Below are positions 1 to 5,948 of a stretch of 7,346 nt of DNA, one piece after another. The notes beneath the pieces are model-generated. The model had not been told where the DNA came from, ran no database searches, and worked only from the letters and a program-made list of their open reading frames with translations. Both the position numbers and the translations under genes were made by a program. Source of the stretch: Betaproteobacteria bacterium (GTDB lineage: Bacteria; Pseudomonadota; Gammaproteobacteria; Burkholderiales; Burkholderiaceae_E); NCBI GenBank assembly GCA_016868095.1, contig VGHV01000123.1:1-7346 (forward strand), read 5' to 3'. Within the stretch, counting starts at the first letter, position 1; the number at the start of each line of letters is the position of its first letter.

Positions 1-1
1 T

Positions 2-439
2 CAATTGCTCGATACCAATAAGCCAGAGCTCGAACATTTAAGACTCTTTCCCCGCCCCCAAGTGCTTGCACAAGCCTCGAGCGATGCCTTGGGTGCACTA
101 GGTATTGTCAGACAACGGCAGGTCGCCATTGTTTCGCTTGCGAAAGCGATGGTTTCAGGAGAGATTCGCCTTGATCCGGTCGGCGATGATAAGCAAGCCG
201 TCAGACGAACGGTACAACAGCTCTGCGATTTGCCCGGCTTCGGCGAGTGGACCGCACAGTACATTGCCATGCGCGCCTTGAAATATAGCGATGCGCTACC
301 TGCTGGGGATGTTGCTTTGCATCGGGCGCTAGGCCTTCATGGGGAAGCGCTTGCTAAACGACAAATATTAGAACGTTCAAAGGCATGGATGCCATGGCGT
401 AGCTATGCGGTCATTAGGGCTTGGCACTCGCTTGCTTAA
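2..439 (+). CDS. alkA: AlkA-type 3-methyladenine DNA glycosylase, 5'-truncated
   Basis: This is the C-terminal part of a base-excision-repair glycosylase that removes 3-methyladenine and other alkylated purines. The reading frame is open from base 2, so the true start and N-terminal domain lie off the left edge; the TTG at position 5 is not a convincing start. Counting from that TTG, the helix-hairpin-helix motif LPGFGEWTAQ is at residues 76-85, with Trp82 and Tyr86 matching AlkA base-pocket aromatics. The catalytic aspartate of the HhH-GPD family is Asp102 (codon 308-310) in LPAGDVALHR. The terminal WMPWRSYAVIRAW matches the WKPWRSYALLHIW-type end of E. coli AlkA. Whether the missing part is a plain AlkA N-terminus or an Ada-AlkA fusion cannot be seen. 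The ogt gene 70 nt downstream supports an alkylation-repair cluster. Confidence 0.9.
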   Translation, partial: QLLDTNKPELEHLRLFPRPQVLAQASSDALGALGIVRQRQVAIVSLAKAMVSGEIRLDPVGDDKQAVRRTVQQLCDLPGFGEWTAQYIAMRALKYSDALPAGDVALHRALGLHGEALAKRQILERSKAWMPWRSYAVIRAWHSLA

Positions 440-509
440 GCAGCTGGCGGCTACCAAAGTTAATAGAAATAAACACTTTGTGATGCTTGACTTGTAGAGG
501 TAGTCATTG

Positions 510-1004
510 ATGAATTTCGAACATGTGCGCGCTGCCAAACGTATCCATAGCTCCTTAGGTGACATGGTCATTGCCGCATCAAACTCGGGTCTTTGCGGGC
601 TTTGGTTTGACGGTCAAAAGCATCAACCAGGACTTCACGATAAGCTCTTTGACAGGCCCTGTAATCTATTGACGATTGTCGAAGCACAGCTTTGTGCCTG
701 GTTTTCTGGAGGATTAAAACGCTTTAGCATTGACCTGGACTTAAGCGCTGGCACTAGCTTTCAACAAGCAGTCTGGCATGCTCTGTTAGATATCCCTCGC
801 GGACAGACAATCAGCTATGCCACACTTAGCGCCACGATTAATCGCCCTAAGGCTAGTCGTGCCGTCGGTGCGGCCGTAGGCCGAAATCCGGTCAGCCTTA
901 TCGTCCCCTGCCATCGCGTGATAGGTTCACAAGGAGCGCTTACAGGTTATGCAGGTGGTCTGGAGCGAAAGCTCGCACTCCTAAAGCTTGAGGCAGCGAT
1001 TTGA
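510..1004 (+). CDS. ogt: Methylated-DNA--protein-cysteine methyltransferase (Ogt/MGMT)
   Basis: This is a suicide DNA-repair protein that transfers the methyl group of O6-methylguanine (or O4-methylthymine) to its own cysteine. It has 164 residues, usual for single-domain Ogt. The active-site motif IVPCHRVIG holds the acceptor cysteine at residue 134 (codon 909-911). Upstream are the DNA-binding helix segment with SRAVGAAVGRNP (arginine finger Arg117) and the FQQAVWHALLDIPRGQTISYATL stretch, split here by family convention into the wHTH entry region. The C-terminal GYAGGLERKLALLKLE is typical. An AGAGG at 496-500 sits 9 nt before ATG 510, so I prefer this start to the TTG at 507. It follows alkA by 70 nt on the same strand, so the two may be co-expressed. 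Its last 58 bases lie antisense to the hydrolase/cyclase remnant. Confidence 0.95.
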   Translation: MNFEHVRAAKRIHSSLGDMVIAASNSGLCGLWFDGQKHQPGLHDKLFDRPCNLLTIVEAQLCAWFSGGLKRFSIDLDLSAGTSFQQAVWHALLDIPRGQTISYATLSATINRPKASRAVGAAVGRNPVSLIVPCHRVIGSQGALTGYAGGLERKLALLKLEAAI

Positions 1005-1132
1005 TCGTTCTGGTCTTGATCACCTTGACCAAAAACCTGGTAAGCAATACTTGTTTCGCCGCTCATCACATATTTGGTTTCAGGTCGGTCAGGCTTAGGC
1101 ATGGTGTCGTATGCACTTGGTTTGTTCATCAT
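947..1132 (-). pseudogene. Truncated remnant of an alpha/beta-hydrolase/adenylate-cyclase type protein
   Basis: The ORF is 61 codons and starts with ATGATG immediately after the modE stop (TAAATG), so it could be translated by coupling. Residues 16-40 contain RPETKYVMSGETSIAYQV followed by FGQGDQD. This resembles the N-terminus I know from proteins that join an alpha/beta hydrolase to a class III adenylate cyclase domain, of the type RPETRYAKSGDVxIAYQVVGxGPxD. In that family the next residues should enter the first hydrolase strand (LVFVPG-like). Here the resemblance stops near residue 40 (about position 1013), and the rest is antisense to the end of ogt. No catalytic Ser, Asp or His region and no cyclase domain remain. 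The likeliest reading is a gene cut off by a deletion or rearrangement. The alternative is a short new protein that kept the start. Assignment is by recalled family pattern, not by search. Confidence 0.5.
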
Positions 1133-1903
1133 TTAAGCCGCCACGGCGATGACTACAGCGTTTGATTCAAAAGCAGCCATAGCTGGCTGGCGAAGCTTGA
1201 CAATCGTCTGACTGCTTGCAAAGCCCACCAATGCAAGCCCGGTGCCAAGCTGCAGCGATACCTCAAAGCCAGCGGCACCTCTTCCTCGCCTCAGTACCTT
1301 TCCTTGCAGCAGATTAACGCCTTTCATCGCAACAATCTCAGGCGCAATACTTACGGCGGTCGCCTTGAACATCGCAATCACTTTCTGACCAACTTTCAAG
1401 TGAAGCAATTCAAGGCTTTCGTGGGTGATTCTTGCAATCAGTGACTGCTCGCCAGACAAGGTAAGGAGCACCTGAGCCGCCGCCATGTGTTGTCGGACCT
1501 CTTGAACCCTGCATGGAAACTGATTTCGCATACTTGTGCGAAAGCCAACGCTTGCAAGACCCGGCAGATTGAGGCCTTTTGCTCTACGGCTATGCTCAAT
1601 CTTGGCAAGTGCCTGTTCTCGTGATCGATGCAGTAAATCGGCTACTTCCAAGACTTGGAAGCCAGACTCTGTAAGCCTCGCCCCACCCCCGCCCGAGCCG
1701 CCTACAAGCTTCTCCACAAGGGGAACGCCGGCAAGATTACTAAGCGTCTCAATAGCCTGCCATGCGGCCTTATAGCTCACGGCACTTGAGCGCGCAGCTT
1801 CCGAAATCGAGCCAGTTTGCTGAATCGCGCGCAGCACTTCCAGACGCTTATCTTGCGTACGCATACCGAGGACTTCACTGTAATCGATGCGAGACGGCTT
1901 CAT
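1133..1903 (-). CDS. modE: ModE family molybdate-responsive transcriptional regulator
   Basis: ModE senses cytoplasmic molybdate and, when loaded, represses molybdate-uptake genes. The 256 residues are close to the 262 of E. coli ModE. Residues 18-95 form the LysR-like winged helix: DKRLEVLRAIQQTGSISEAA, then SYKAAWQAIETLSNLAG, then the glycine-rich wing GGSGGGGARLTESG (68-81). Two molybdate-binding Mop/TOBE domains follow, at about 120-188 and 194-256. The first starts with TSMRNQ (Ser124, Arg126) and contains Thr160 and Lys180, matching ligand-region positions of E. coli ModE. The second has drifted more (SQTIVKLRQPAMAAF). No strong ribosome-binding site precedes ATG 1903; the inner ATG at residue 14 has none either, and the longer form fits the family. 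It is divergent from modABC and shares the control region with it. A candidate operator lies 33-59 nt upstream of the start, so autoregulation is possible. Confidence 0.93.
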   Translation of the reverse strand: MKPSRIDYSEVLGMRTQDKRLEVLRAIQQTGSISEAARSSAVSYKAAWQAIETLSNLAGVPLVEKLVGGSGGGGARLTESGFQVLEVADLLHRSREQALAKIEHSRRAKGLNLPGLASVGFRTSMRNQFPCRVQEVRQHMAAAQVLLTLSGEQSLIARITHESLELLHLKVGQKVIAMFKATAVSIAPEIVAMKGVNLLQGKVLRRGRGAAGFEVSLQLGTGLALVGFASSQTIVKLRQPAMAAFESNAVVIAVAA

Positions 1904-1936
1904 GGCTGAACTAAATCATTCATCTTATTCGAGCAT

Positions 1937-1963
1937 ATCGGTATTCATTTATGGAATAGCGTT
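1937..1963. promoter_or_regulatory. Candidate ModE operator between modE and modA
   Basis: An inverted repeat is centred on position 1950. TATTC (1942-1946) and GAATA (1954-1958) are perfect arms around a 7-nt spacer. The outer CG pairs at 1939-1940 and 1960-1961 also match, with one mismatch pair between, giving 7 of 8 paired positions per arm. Read outward the halves are ATCGGTATTC and GAATAGCGTT. These share the AT-CG-TAT / ATA-CG skeleton of the enterobacterial ModE box as I remember it. The site lies in the 133-bp gap between divergent modE and modA, where a regulator would control both. The rest of this gap is AT-rich. A TAGAAT at 1978-1983 could be a modA -10 box, but no good -35 pairs with it. 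No Moco-riboswitch-like structure was recognised. Confidence 0.5.
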
Positions 1964-2036
1964 GTAACATCGGTTTCTAGAATAATCGCCTTAGTTTTGT
2001 TTTACGCAAGTTTCGTATTTTAAAAAGATCACGACT

Positions 2037-2819
2037 ATGCATCAAAGCGTTTGCTTCTATAAACTCAATCACTGTTTCCGATGGGTCATGTTGACTGGTT
2101 TGATGATGTTTGCAGGCTCAAGCCTACACGCAGCATCGCTGCAAGTGGCGGTTGCATCTAACTTCACATTGCCAATGAAGGCCATTGCAACCGAGTTCGA
2201 GCGTGAAACAGGCCACAAGCTACAACTCGCCTTTGGTTCAACGGGTCAGTTCTACGCGCAAATTCGAAACGGCGCTCCGTTTGTTGTCTTCCTTGCAGCA
2301 GATCAGGACAGCCCACAACGCCTTACCGACGAAGGCTATGCAGTTAAGGCAAGCACTTTTACCTATGCAAGAGGTCGACTTGTTTTATGGAGCAAGAAGG
2401 TTAGCTTTGTCGACAGCCAGGGTGAAGTTTTAAAATCCGACGTGTTTACGCGTCTGGCCATAGCCAACCCAAAGCTCGCGCCCTATGGTGCTGCCGCAGT
2501 GGAAACCCTAAACAAGTTAGGGCTGTACCAGCAAATTGCTCCAAAAATTGTAGAGGCATCGAATATCGCACAAACTTTTCAATTTGTGGCTTCGGAAAAT
2601 GCAAACCTTGGATTTGTCGCTATGTCCCAGGTCTTTGAGCACGGCAAACTCAAAGAGGGCTCTGCGTGGCTTGTACCAACCGCCTACCACAGGCCCATCA
2701 ACCAGGATGCAGTCTTGTTAAAGCATGGACAAGGCAATAGTGCCGCGATCGCATTACTCAGTTTTCTAAGATCTGACAAAGCCAAGGTGATTATTCAATC
2801 TTTTGGCTACGATTTATAA
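2037..2819 (+). CDS. modA: Molybdate ABC transporter periplasmic binding protein
   Basis: This is the periplasmic receptor that captures molybdate (and tungstate) and delivers it to ModBC. It has 260 residues. The N-terminus has a charged start (Lys9, Arg15), a hydrophobic core (about 17-29) and a cleavage site near Ala32/Ala33 (SSLHA-ASLQV), leaving about 228 mature residues, normal for ModA. Family landmarks are VAVASNFTLPMKAIATEFE (Ser41 in the first oxyanion loop), FGSTGQFYAQIRNGAPF (second serine loop), FLAADQDSPQRL and a later YGAAAVETL. In the GAPFVVFLAAD segment a valine occupies a place where other ModA proteins often carry Asp, Glu or Gln; this is a minor variant. No clear Shine-Dalgarno precedes ATG 2037. 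The inner ATG at residue 18 would remove the positive n-region, so the longer form is kept. It is the first gene of modABC, divergent from modE, and probably ModE-controlled. Confidence 0.95.
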   Translation: MHQSVCFYKLNHCFRWVMLTGLMMFAGSSLHAASLQVAVASNFTLPMKAIATEFERETGHKLQLAFGSTGQFYAQIRNGAPFVVFLAADQDSPQRLTDEGYAVKASTFTYARGRLVLWSKKVSFVDSQGEVLKSDVFTRLAIANPKLAPYGAAAVETLNKLGLYQQIAPKIVEASNIAQTFQFVASENANLGFVAMSQVFEHGKLKEGSAWLVPTAYHRPINQDAVLLKHGQGNSAAIALLSFLRSDKAKVIIQSFGYDL

Positions 2820-2835
2820 ATCAGTACGATTTACG

Positions 2836-3519
2836 GTGAACCAGCTTTCAGACGCTTGGCCAGCGATTGGACTGACACTCAAACTTGCCAGTCTGAGTTC
2901 TTTTTTGCTGCTTATCATCGCTACACCACTAGCATGGTGGCTTTCACAAACCAAGTCCTTATGGCGTAAACCGATCGGCGCGCTTATCACGCTGCCACTG
3001 GTGCTCCCACCGACTGTTCTTGGCTTTTACATTCTGGTCCTACTCGGCCCTAAAGGCTGGGTTGGTCAACTCACACAAAGCCTCGGGATCGGGGTATTGT
3101 CATTTTCATTTACTGGATTACTTATTGGATCTTTAGTTTTTTCCCTGCCCTTTGCTGTTCAACCTATCCAGTATGCCTTTGAGGCGATTGGAAAGCGCCC
3201 TCTGGAGGTGGCAGCAACGCTTCGCGCAAGCCCTATCGACACTTTCTTCTCGGTTGCCTTACCCTTAGCAAAGCCGGGCCTATTAACCGCAACCGTACTC
3301 AGTTTTGCTCACACCATAGGTGAATTCGGTGTTGTGCTGATGATCGGCGGCAACATTCCTGGGCAAACAAGGGTTGTTTCCACTCAAATCTTTGGCTATG
3401 TTGAGTCGATGGCCTACGATGAGGCTCATTTACTTTCTGCCGGCATGCTTGCATTTTCCTTCCTCGTTTTGCTTGCACTCGGACAGCTGAAATCACGAAG
3501 CGATAAGGTCTTAACGTGA
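2836..3519 (+). CDS. modB: Molybdate ABC transporter permease
   Basis: This inner-membrane subunit forms the molybdate channel as a dimer and docks with ModC. The frame is open further upstream to a TTG at 2803 inside modA, but GTG 2836 is preferred. It lies 16 nt after the modA stop and gives 227 residues against 229 in E. coli. It also gives the same start-to-core spacing (MNQLSDAWPAIGLTLKL against MILTDPEWQAVLLSLKV). Neither start has a clear Shine-Dalgarno, so coupling to modA translation is likely. There are five or six membrane segments, including about 10-36, 47-69 and 86-107. The ModC-docking EAA loop is at about 124-149 (EVAATLRASPIDTFFSVALP). Arg130 stands where the EAA consensus has Gly. 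GEFGVVLMIGGNIPGQTRVVS is a ModB-type signature. The stop overlaps the modC start by four bases (GTGA). Confidence 0.93.
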   Translation: MNQLSDAWPAIGLTLKLASLSSFLLLIIATPLAWWLSQTKSLWRKPIGALITLPLVLPPTVLGFYILVLLGPKGWVGQLTQSLGIGVLSFSFTGLLIGSLVFSLPFAVQPIQYAFEAIGKRPLEVAATLRASPIDTFFSVALPLAKPGLLTATVLSFAHTIGEFGVVLMIGGNIPGQTRVVSTQIFGYVESMAYDEAHLLSAGMLAFSFLVLLALGQLKSRSDKVLT

Positions 3520-4601
3520 ATCACAAGCCAGGCTTCGCGATTCAATTAAAGCTCAAGCGTGCGAGCTTTTCGATTGATCTAGAACTTGATTTACCCCTAA
3601 ACGGGATCACCGCTGTGTTTGGCCCTTCGGGGTCGGGTAAAACAAGCTTACTTCGTTGCCTAGCTGGTCTTGAGGAAGCCCAAGGCTATATTAGAATTGG
3701 CGATCAAACATGGCTTGACAGCGGCCGTCATCTATCAACTCCAACATGGAAGCGTGAGATAGGCTACGTTTTTCAGGAGGCAAGCCTTTTCGAACACTTA
3801 AGTGTTCGCGATAATATTTATTTCGGTCTAAAACGCGTGAAACAATCCCATGGAGGCGCAGGCCTTAGCGAGGCGGTCAGCCTTTTAGGCATTGAGCATT
3901 TGCTCGGAAGATCGATTCAAAGTCTCTCTGGAGGCGAGCGCCAAAGAGTGGCTATTGCCCGCGCGCTTGCGACCCAACCCAAGTTACTGCTTCTCGACGA
4001 ACCATTAGCTTCGCTCGATGTTGCAAGGCGGCGCGAGGTTTTACCCTGGCTCGAGAGACTCCATGATGCCTTAAAGATGCCCATGGTCTACGTTACTCAT
4101 GCCATGGAAGAGCTCGCAAGGCTTGCCGATTACGTGGTGCTGCTCGAGCATGGGCGAGTGGGTGCATGCGGACCTCTCACTGAAGTGACCCGCTCACGCG
4201 AACTGGCCTTGGCAATTGGCGACGAGGCTGGCATCATCAGCAGCGCCATCGTAGTCGATCGCGACAAAGTACATCATTTAGCACAGCTGCTATTTGGCGG
4301 CGCTAAGCTTTGGGTACGCGATCAGGGTCTGGCTATTGGGCAGACAGTAAGAATTCGGATGCTGGCAAGAGATGTCAGCCTAACGAAAACTGTACAAGAA
4401 GATACAACCATACAAAATCAATTATCGGGCATCATCGAATCCATCGACACCTTTTTACACCCAGGCCAAGCCGTCGTTCGCGTACGATGTAGTCAGGAGA
4501 TTTTGATGGCACATGTTACGCTTCGTTCGCTTCAACGATTAGAACTACGCCCTGGGTCGCCTGTATGGTGTCAAGTCAAATCAGTAGCGCTTATGCTTTA
4601 G
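3516..4601 (+). CDS. modC: Molybdate ABC transporter ATP-binding protein
   Basis: This cytoplasmic ATPase powers molybdate import through ModB. It has 361 residues, usual for ModC. Walker A is GPSGSGKT (36-43), the Q-loop Gln is 87, the ABC signature LSGGERQRVAIARAL is at 137-151, Walker B is LLLLDEP (157-163, Asp161 and catalytic Glu162), the D-loop SLD follows, and the switch His is 195 in YVTHAMEE. After about residue 285 comes a Mop/TOBE domain (QLSGIIESIDTF to VWCQVKSVALM, about 302-360). This oxyanion-binding module distinguishes ModC from other ABC ATPases and may allow inhibition by molybdate. The start is GTG 3516, overlapping the modB stop as GTGA, a classic translational-coupling junction. 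All ATPase motifs are intact. Confidence 0.96.
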   Translation: MNHKPGFAIQLKLKRASFSIDLELDLPLNGITAVFGPSGSGKTSLLRCLAGLEEAQGYIRIGDQTWLDSGRHLSTPTWKREIGYVFQEASLFEHLSVRDNIYFGLKRVKQSHGGAGLSEAVSLLGIEHLLGRSIQSLSGGERQRVAIARALATQPKLLLLDEPLASLDVARRREVLPWLERLHDALKMPMVYVTHAMEELARLADYVVLLEHGRVGACGPLTEVTRSRELALAIGDEAGIISSAIVVDRDKVHHLAQLLFGGAKLWVRDQGLAIGQTVRIRMLARDVSLTKTVQEDTTIQNQLSGIIESIDTFLHPGQAVVRVRCSQEILMAHVTLRSLQRLELRPGSPVWCQVKSVALML

Positions 4602-4620
4602 TTGTTTTCCATAGACTTTG

Positions 4621-5151
4621 ATGAACGATAGCGAAAAACCAGCAACGATTGTCGCAGTGACCGAGCTCTCACCATCGGTCATGAGGCAAATTGTTAGCTT
4701 GCATTTGAACTATTACTGCAAGAATTTTGGCTTTGGTGAAAAGTTTGAGCAATCGATTACAAAGGATTTAGTGAGTTTTTCACAAAGGCTCTCACATCGA
4801 AACAATCGGTTATGGCTTGCCACCCGTAACGATGAAATTTTAGGTTCGCTTGCCATTGATGGTGTCAGCCTGGGGGACGGACATGCTCAATTGAGGTGGT
4901 TTATCCTCGACCCTAGCCTTCACTCCAAAGGTTTTGGCAGATCGATGCTCAGCAATGCAATCGACTTCTGCAAGATTCACGGATTTTGTGAGATCCACCT
5001 CTGGACATTTAGTGACTTGCATGCGGCTCGAGCACTATACCTTCGGCATGGCTTTGGCTGCGTGGAAGAATCTAGGGGTGCGCAATGGGGTGTTGAAGTT
5101 TTAGAACAACGCTACCTGCTTTCACTTGCATCCCAAGTCAACCATCGATGA
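4621..5151 (+). CDS. GNAT family N-acetyltransferase
   Basis: This is a predicted acetyl-CoA-dependent acetyltransferase of 176 residues with unknown substrate. The acetyl-CoA-binding motif A is LRWFILDPSLHSKGFGRSML (91-110), with the pyrophosphate loop SKGFGR at 102-107. It is followed by CEIHLWTFSDLHAARALYLRHGFG (about 123-146), the motif B region with the usual Tyr and GF. The order LRWFILD, LWTF, AARxLYxxxGF, QWGxEVLEQRY closely recalls the acetyltransferase half of MarR-GNAT fusion proteins, but no winged-helix domain precedes it. The region before residue 60 (LHLNYYCKNFGFGEKFEQSI) also matches that group's N-terminal GNAT part, so the domain seems complete. ATG 4621 is preferred to TTG 4618; neither has a clear Shine-Dalgarno. 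It starts 19 nt after modC and ends 13 nt before the GST, suggesting a shared transcript. Confidence 0.85.
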   Translation: MNDSEKPATIVAVTELSPSVMRQIVSLHLNYYCKNFGFGEKFEQSITKDLVSFSQRLSHRNNRLWLATRNDEILGSLAIDGVSLGDGHAQLRWFILDPSLHSKGFGRSMLSNAIDFCKIHGFCEIHLWTFSDLHAARALYLRHGFGCVEESRGAQWGVEVLEQRYLLSLASQVNHR

Positions 5152-5152
5152 A

Positions 5153-5157
5153 AAGGG
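5153..5157 (+). promoter_or_regulatory. Ribosome-binding site that sets the GST start
   Basis: AAGGG lies just after the GNAT stop codon and 7 nt before TTG 5165. It is among the better Shine-Dalgarno sequences in the window and favours TTG 5165 over the upstream TTG 5126 (inside the GNAT gene) and the downstream TTG 5177. Confidence 0.6.
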
Positions 5158-5164
5158 CGCAGCA

Positions 5165-5869
5165 TTGGACAAGCGATTGAAACTTTATATTGGCAATAAG
5201 AATTATTCGTCGTGGTCGATGCGACCTTGGGTGCTGATGAAGCAAATGGGTATTGCCTTTGACGAGCATATGGTGCGCTTTGACGACTTTTCGTCCGAGT
5301 CGAGCTTTAAAAGAGCCATGGCAAAACTATGCCCAACCGGCAAGGTGCCCGTTCTTGCTGATGGCAATCTATTGATCTGGGACAGCCTCGCCATCGTCGA
5401 GTATCTCGCCGAGCGCTTTTCGTCGATGCATTTATGGCCACAAGATACGCATGCACGCGGACTGGCACGAAGTATTTGCGCAGAAATGCATAGCGGATTT
5501 GCCGCGCTGCGAGCTGCCTACCCGATGAATATCGAAGCTAGCCTGCCTCACATTGGTGAGCTGATGCTGCGCGATCGGGCAGCCGTCCGCAACGACTTGG
5601 CAAGAATCGACCAAATGTGGTCCTCACTGCTTACATCTTATGGCGGACCGATGCTTTTTGGTTCATACAGCATCGCCGATGCTTTTTTTGCGCCGGTGGT
5701 GATGCGTATAAAAACCTATGAATTGCCGGTTAGCCAAGCCGTTGGAAGCTACATGCAAACATGCCTCGGGACGCGCGGTGTTGAGGCATGGGTACGAGAA
5801 GCGATGCAGGAGCATGATTTTCGTGACTTCGAAGAGCCTTATCGACTTAAGCCGAAATCGAGCTCTTAA
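5165..5869 (+). CDS. Glutathione S-transferase family protein
   Basis: This is a predicted cytosolic glutathione S-transferase of 234 residues; the electrophile it acts on is not evident. The N-terminal thioredoxin-like domain starts LKLYIGNKNYSSWSMRPW, with candidate catalytic serines in YSSWS (15-18). CPTGKVPVL carries the cis-proline (Pro62) and IWDSLAIVEYLAERF the Asp73-Ser74 pair that binds the glutathione glutamyl group. The helical C-terminal domain contains the folding motif YSIADAFFAPVVMRI (about 168-182). The frame reaches back to TTG 5126 within the GNAT gene, but a well-placed AAGGG before TTG 5165 gives a family-like start (MDKRLKLYIGNKN). It lies 13 nt after the GNAT stop and is probably co-transcribed with it. 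I do not assign a specific symbol. Confidence 0.9.
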   Translation: MDKRLKLYIGNKNYSSWSMRPWVLMKQMGIAFDEHMVRFDDFSSESSFKRAMAKLCPTGKVPVLADGNLLIWDSLAIVEYLAERFSSMHLWPQDTHARGLARSICAEMHSGFAALRAAYPMNIEASLPHIGELMLRDRAAVRNDLARIDQMWSSLLTSYGGPMLFGSYSIADAFFAPVVMRIKTYELPVSQAVGSYMQTCLGTRGVEAWVREAMQEHDFRDFEEPYRLKPKSSS

Positions 5870-5909
5870 CAAGGTAAGGGCGGTGAAATTGGGGTCCTAA
5901 ACTTTTTGG

Positions 5910-5943
5910 GGCTAACTTCCGCCGACTTTTGCGTCCGTTAGCC
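5910..5943. repeat. Inverted repeat before the small ORF
   Basis: GGCTAAC (5910-5916) and GTTAGCC (5937-5943) are perfect 7-base inverted arms separated by 20 nt, with a possible inner CGC/GCG pairing (5920-5922, 5931-5933). The second arm ends 5 nt before ATG 5949. No T-run follows it on the plus strand, and on the minus strand the run beyond the stem is A-rich, so it is not a typical intrinsic terminator in either direction. It could be a regulator binding site or an RNA stem near the translation start. The 79-bp gap also holds TTGGGG twice (5889, 5906) and CCTAAAC twice (5896, 5942). Confidence 0.4.
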
Positions 5944-5948
5944 TAAAC

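Noticed and set aside
1..270. 89-codon minus-strand ORF across alkA
   Set aside because: Antisense to a clear HhH-GPD glycosylase frame; its own product is low-complexity Ser/Cys-rich with no recognisable domain.
455..480. CAAAGT / ACTTTG inverted repeat between alkA and ogt
   Set aside because: Only six base pairs with a 14-nt loop and no following T-run; too weak for a terminator, and too short to claim as an operator.
1536..1775. 79-codon plus-strand ORF inside modE
   Set aside because: Lies antisense to well-conserved ModE helix-turn-helix and glycine-rich wing codons; the proline-rich stretch is the reverse reading of the glycine run.
1962..1983. TTGTAA (1962) with TAGAAT (1978) as a modA promoter
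   Set aside because: The spacer is only 10 nt, too short for a sigma-70 pair; TAGAAT alone is kept only as a remark in the operator entry.
1904..2036. Molybdenum-cofactor riboswitch ahead of modA
   Set aside because: The untranslated region is too short and shows no long stems; a ModE protein site explains control more simply.
2185..2433. 82-codon plus-strand ORF in another frame of modA
   Set aside because: Completely inside the conserved ModA frame, no ribosome-binding site, no recognisable domain.
2803..2835. Upstream TTG start for modB overlapping modA
   Set aside because: No ribosome-binding site, adds 11 residues not expected in the family, and GTG 2836 gives the same start-to-core spacing as E. 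coli ModB.
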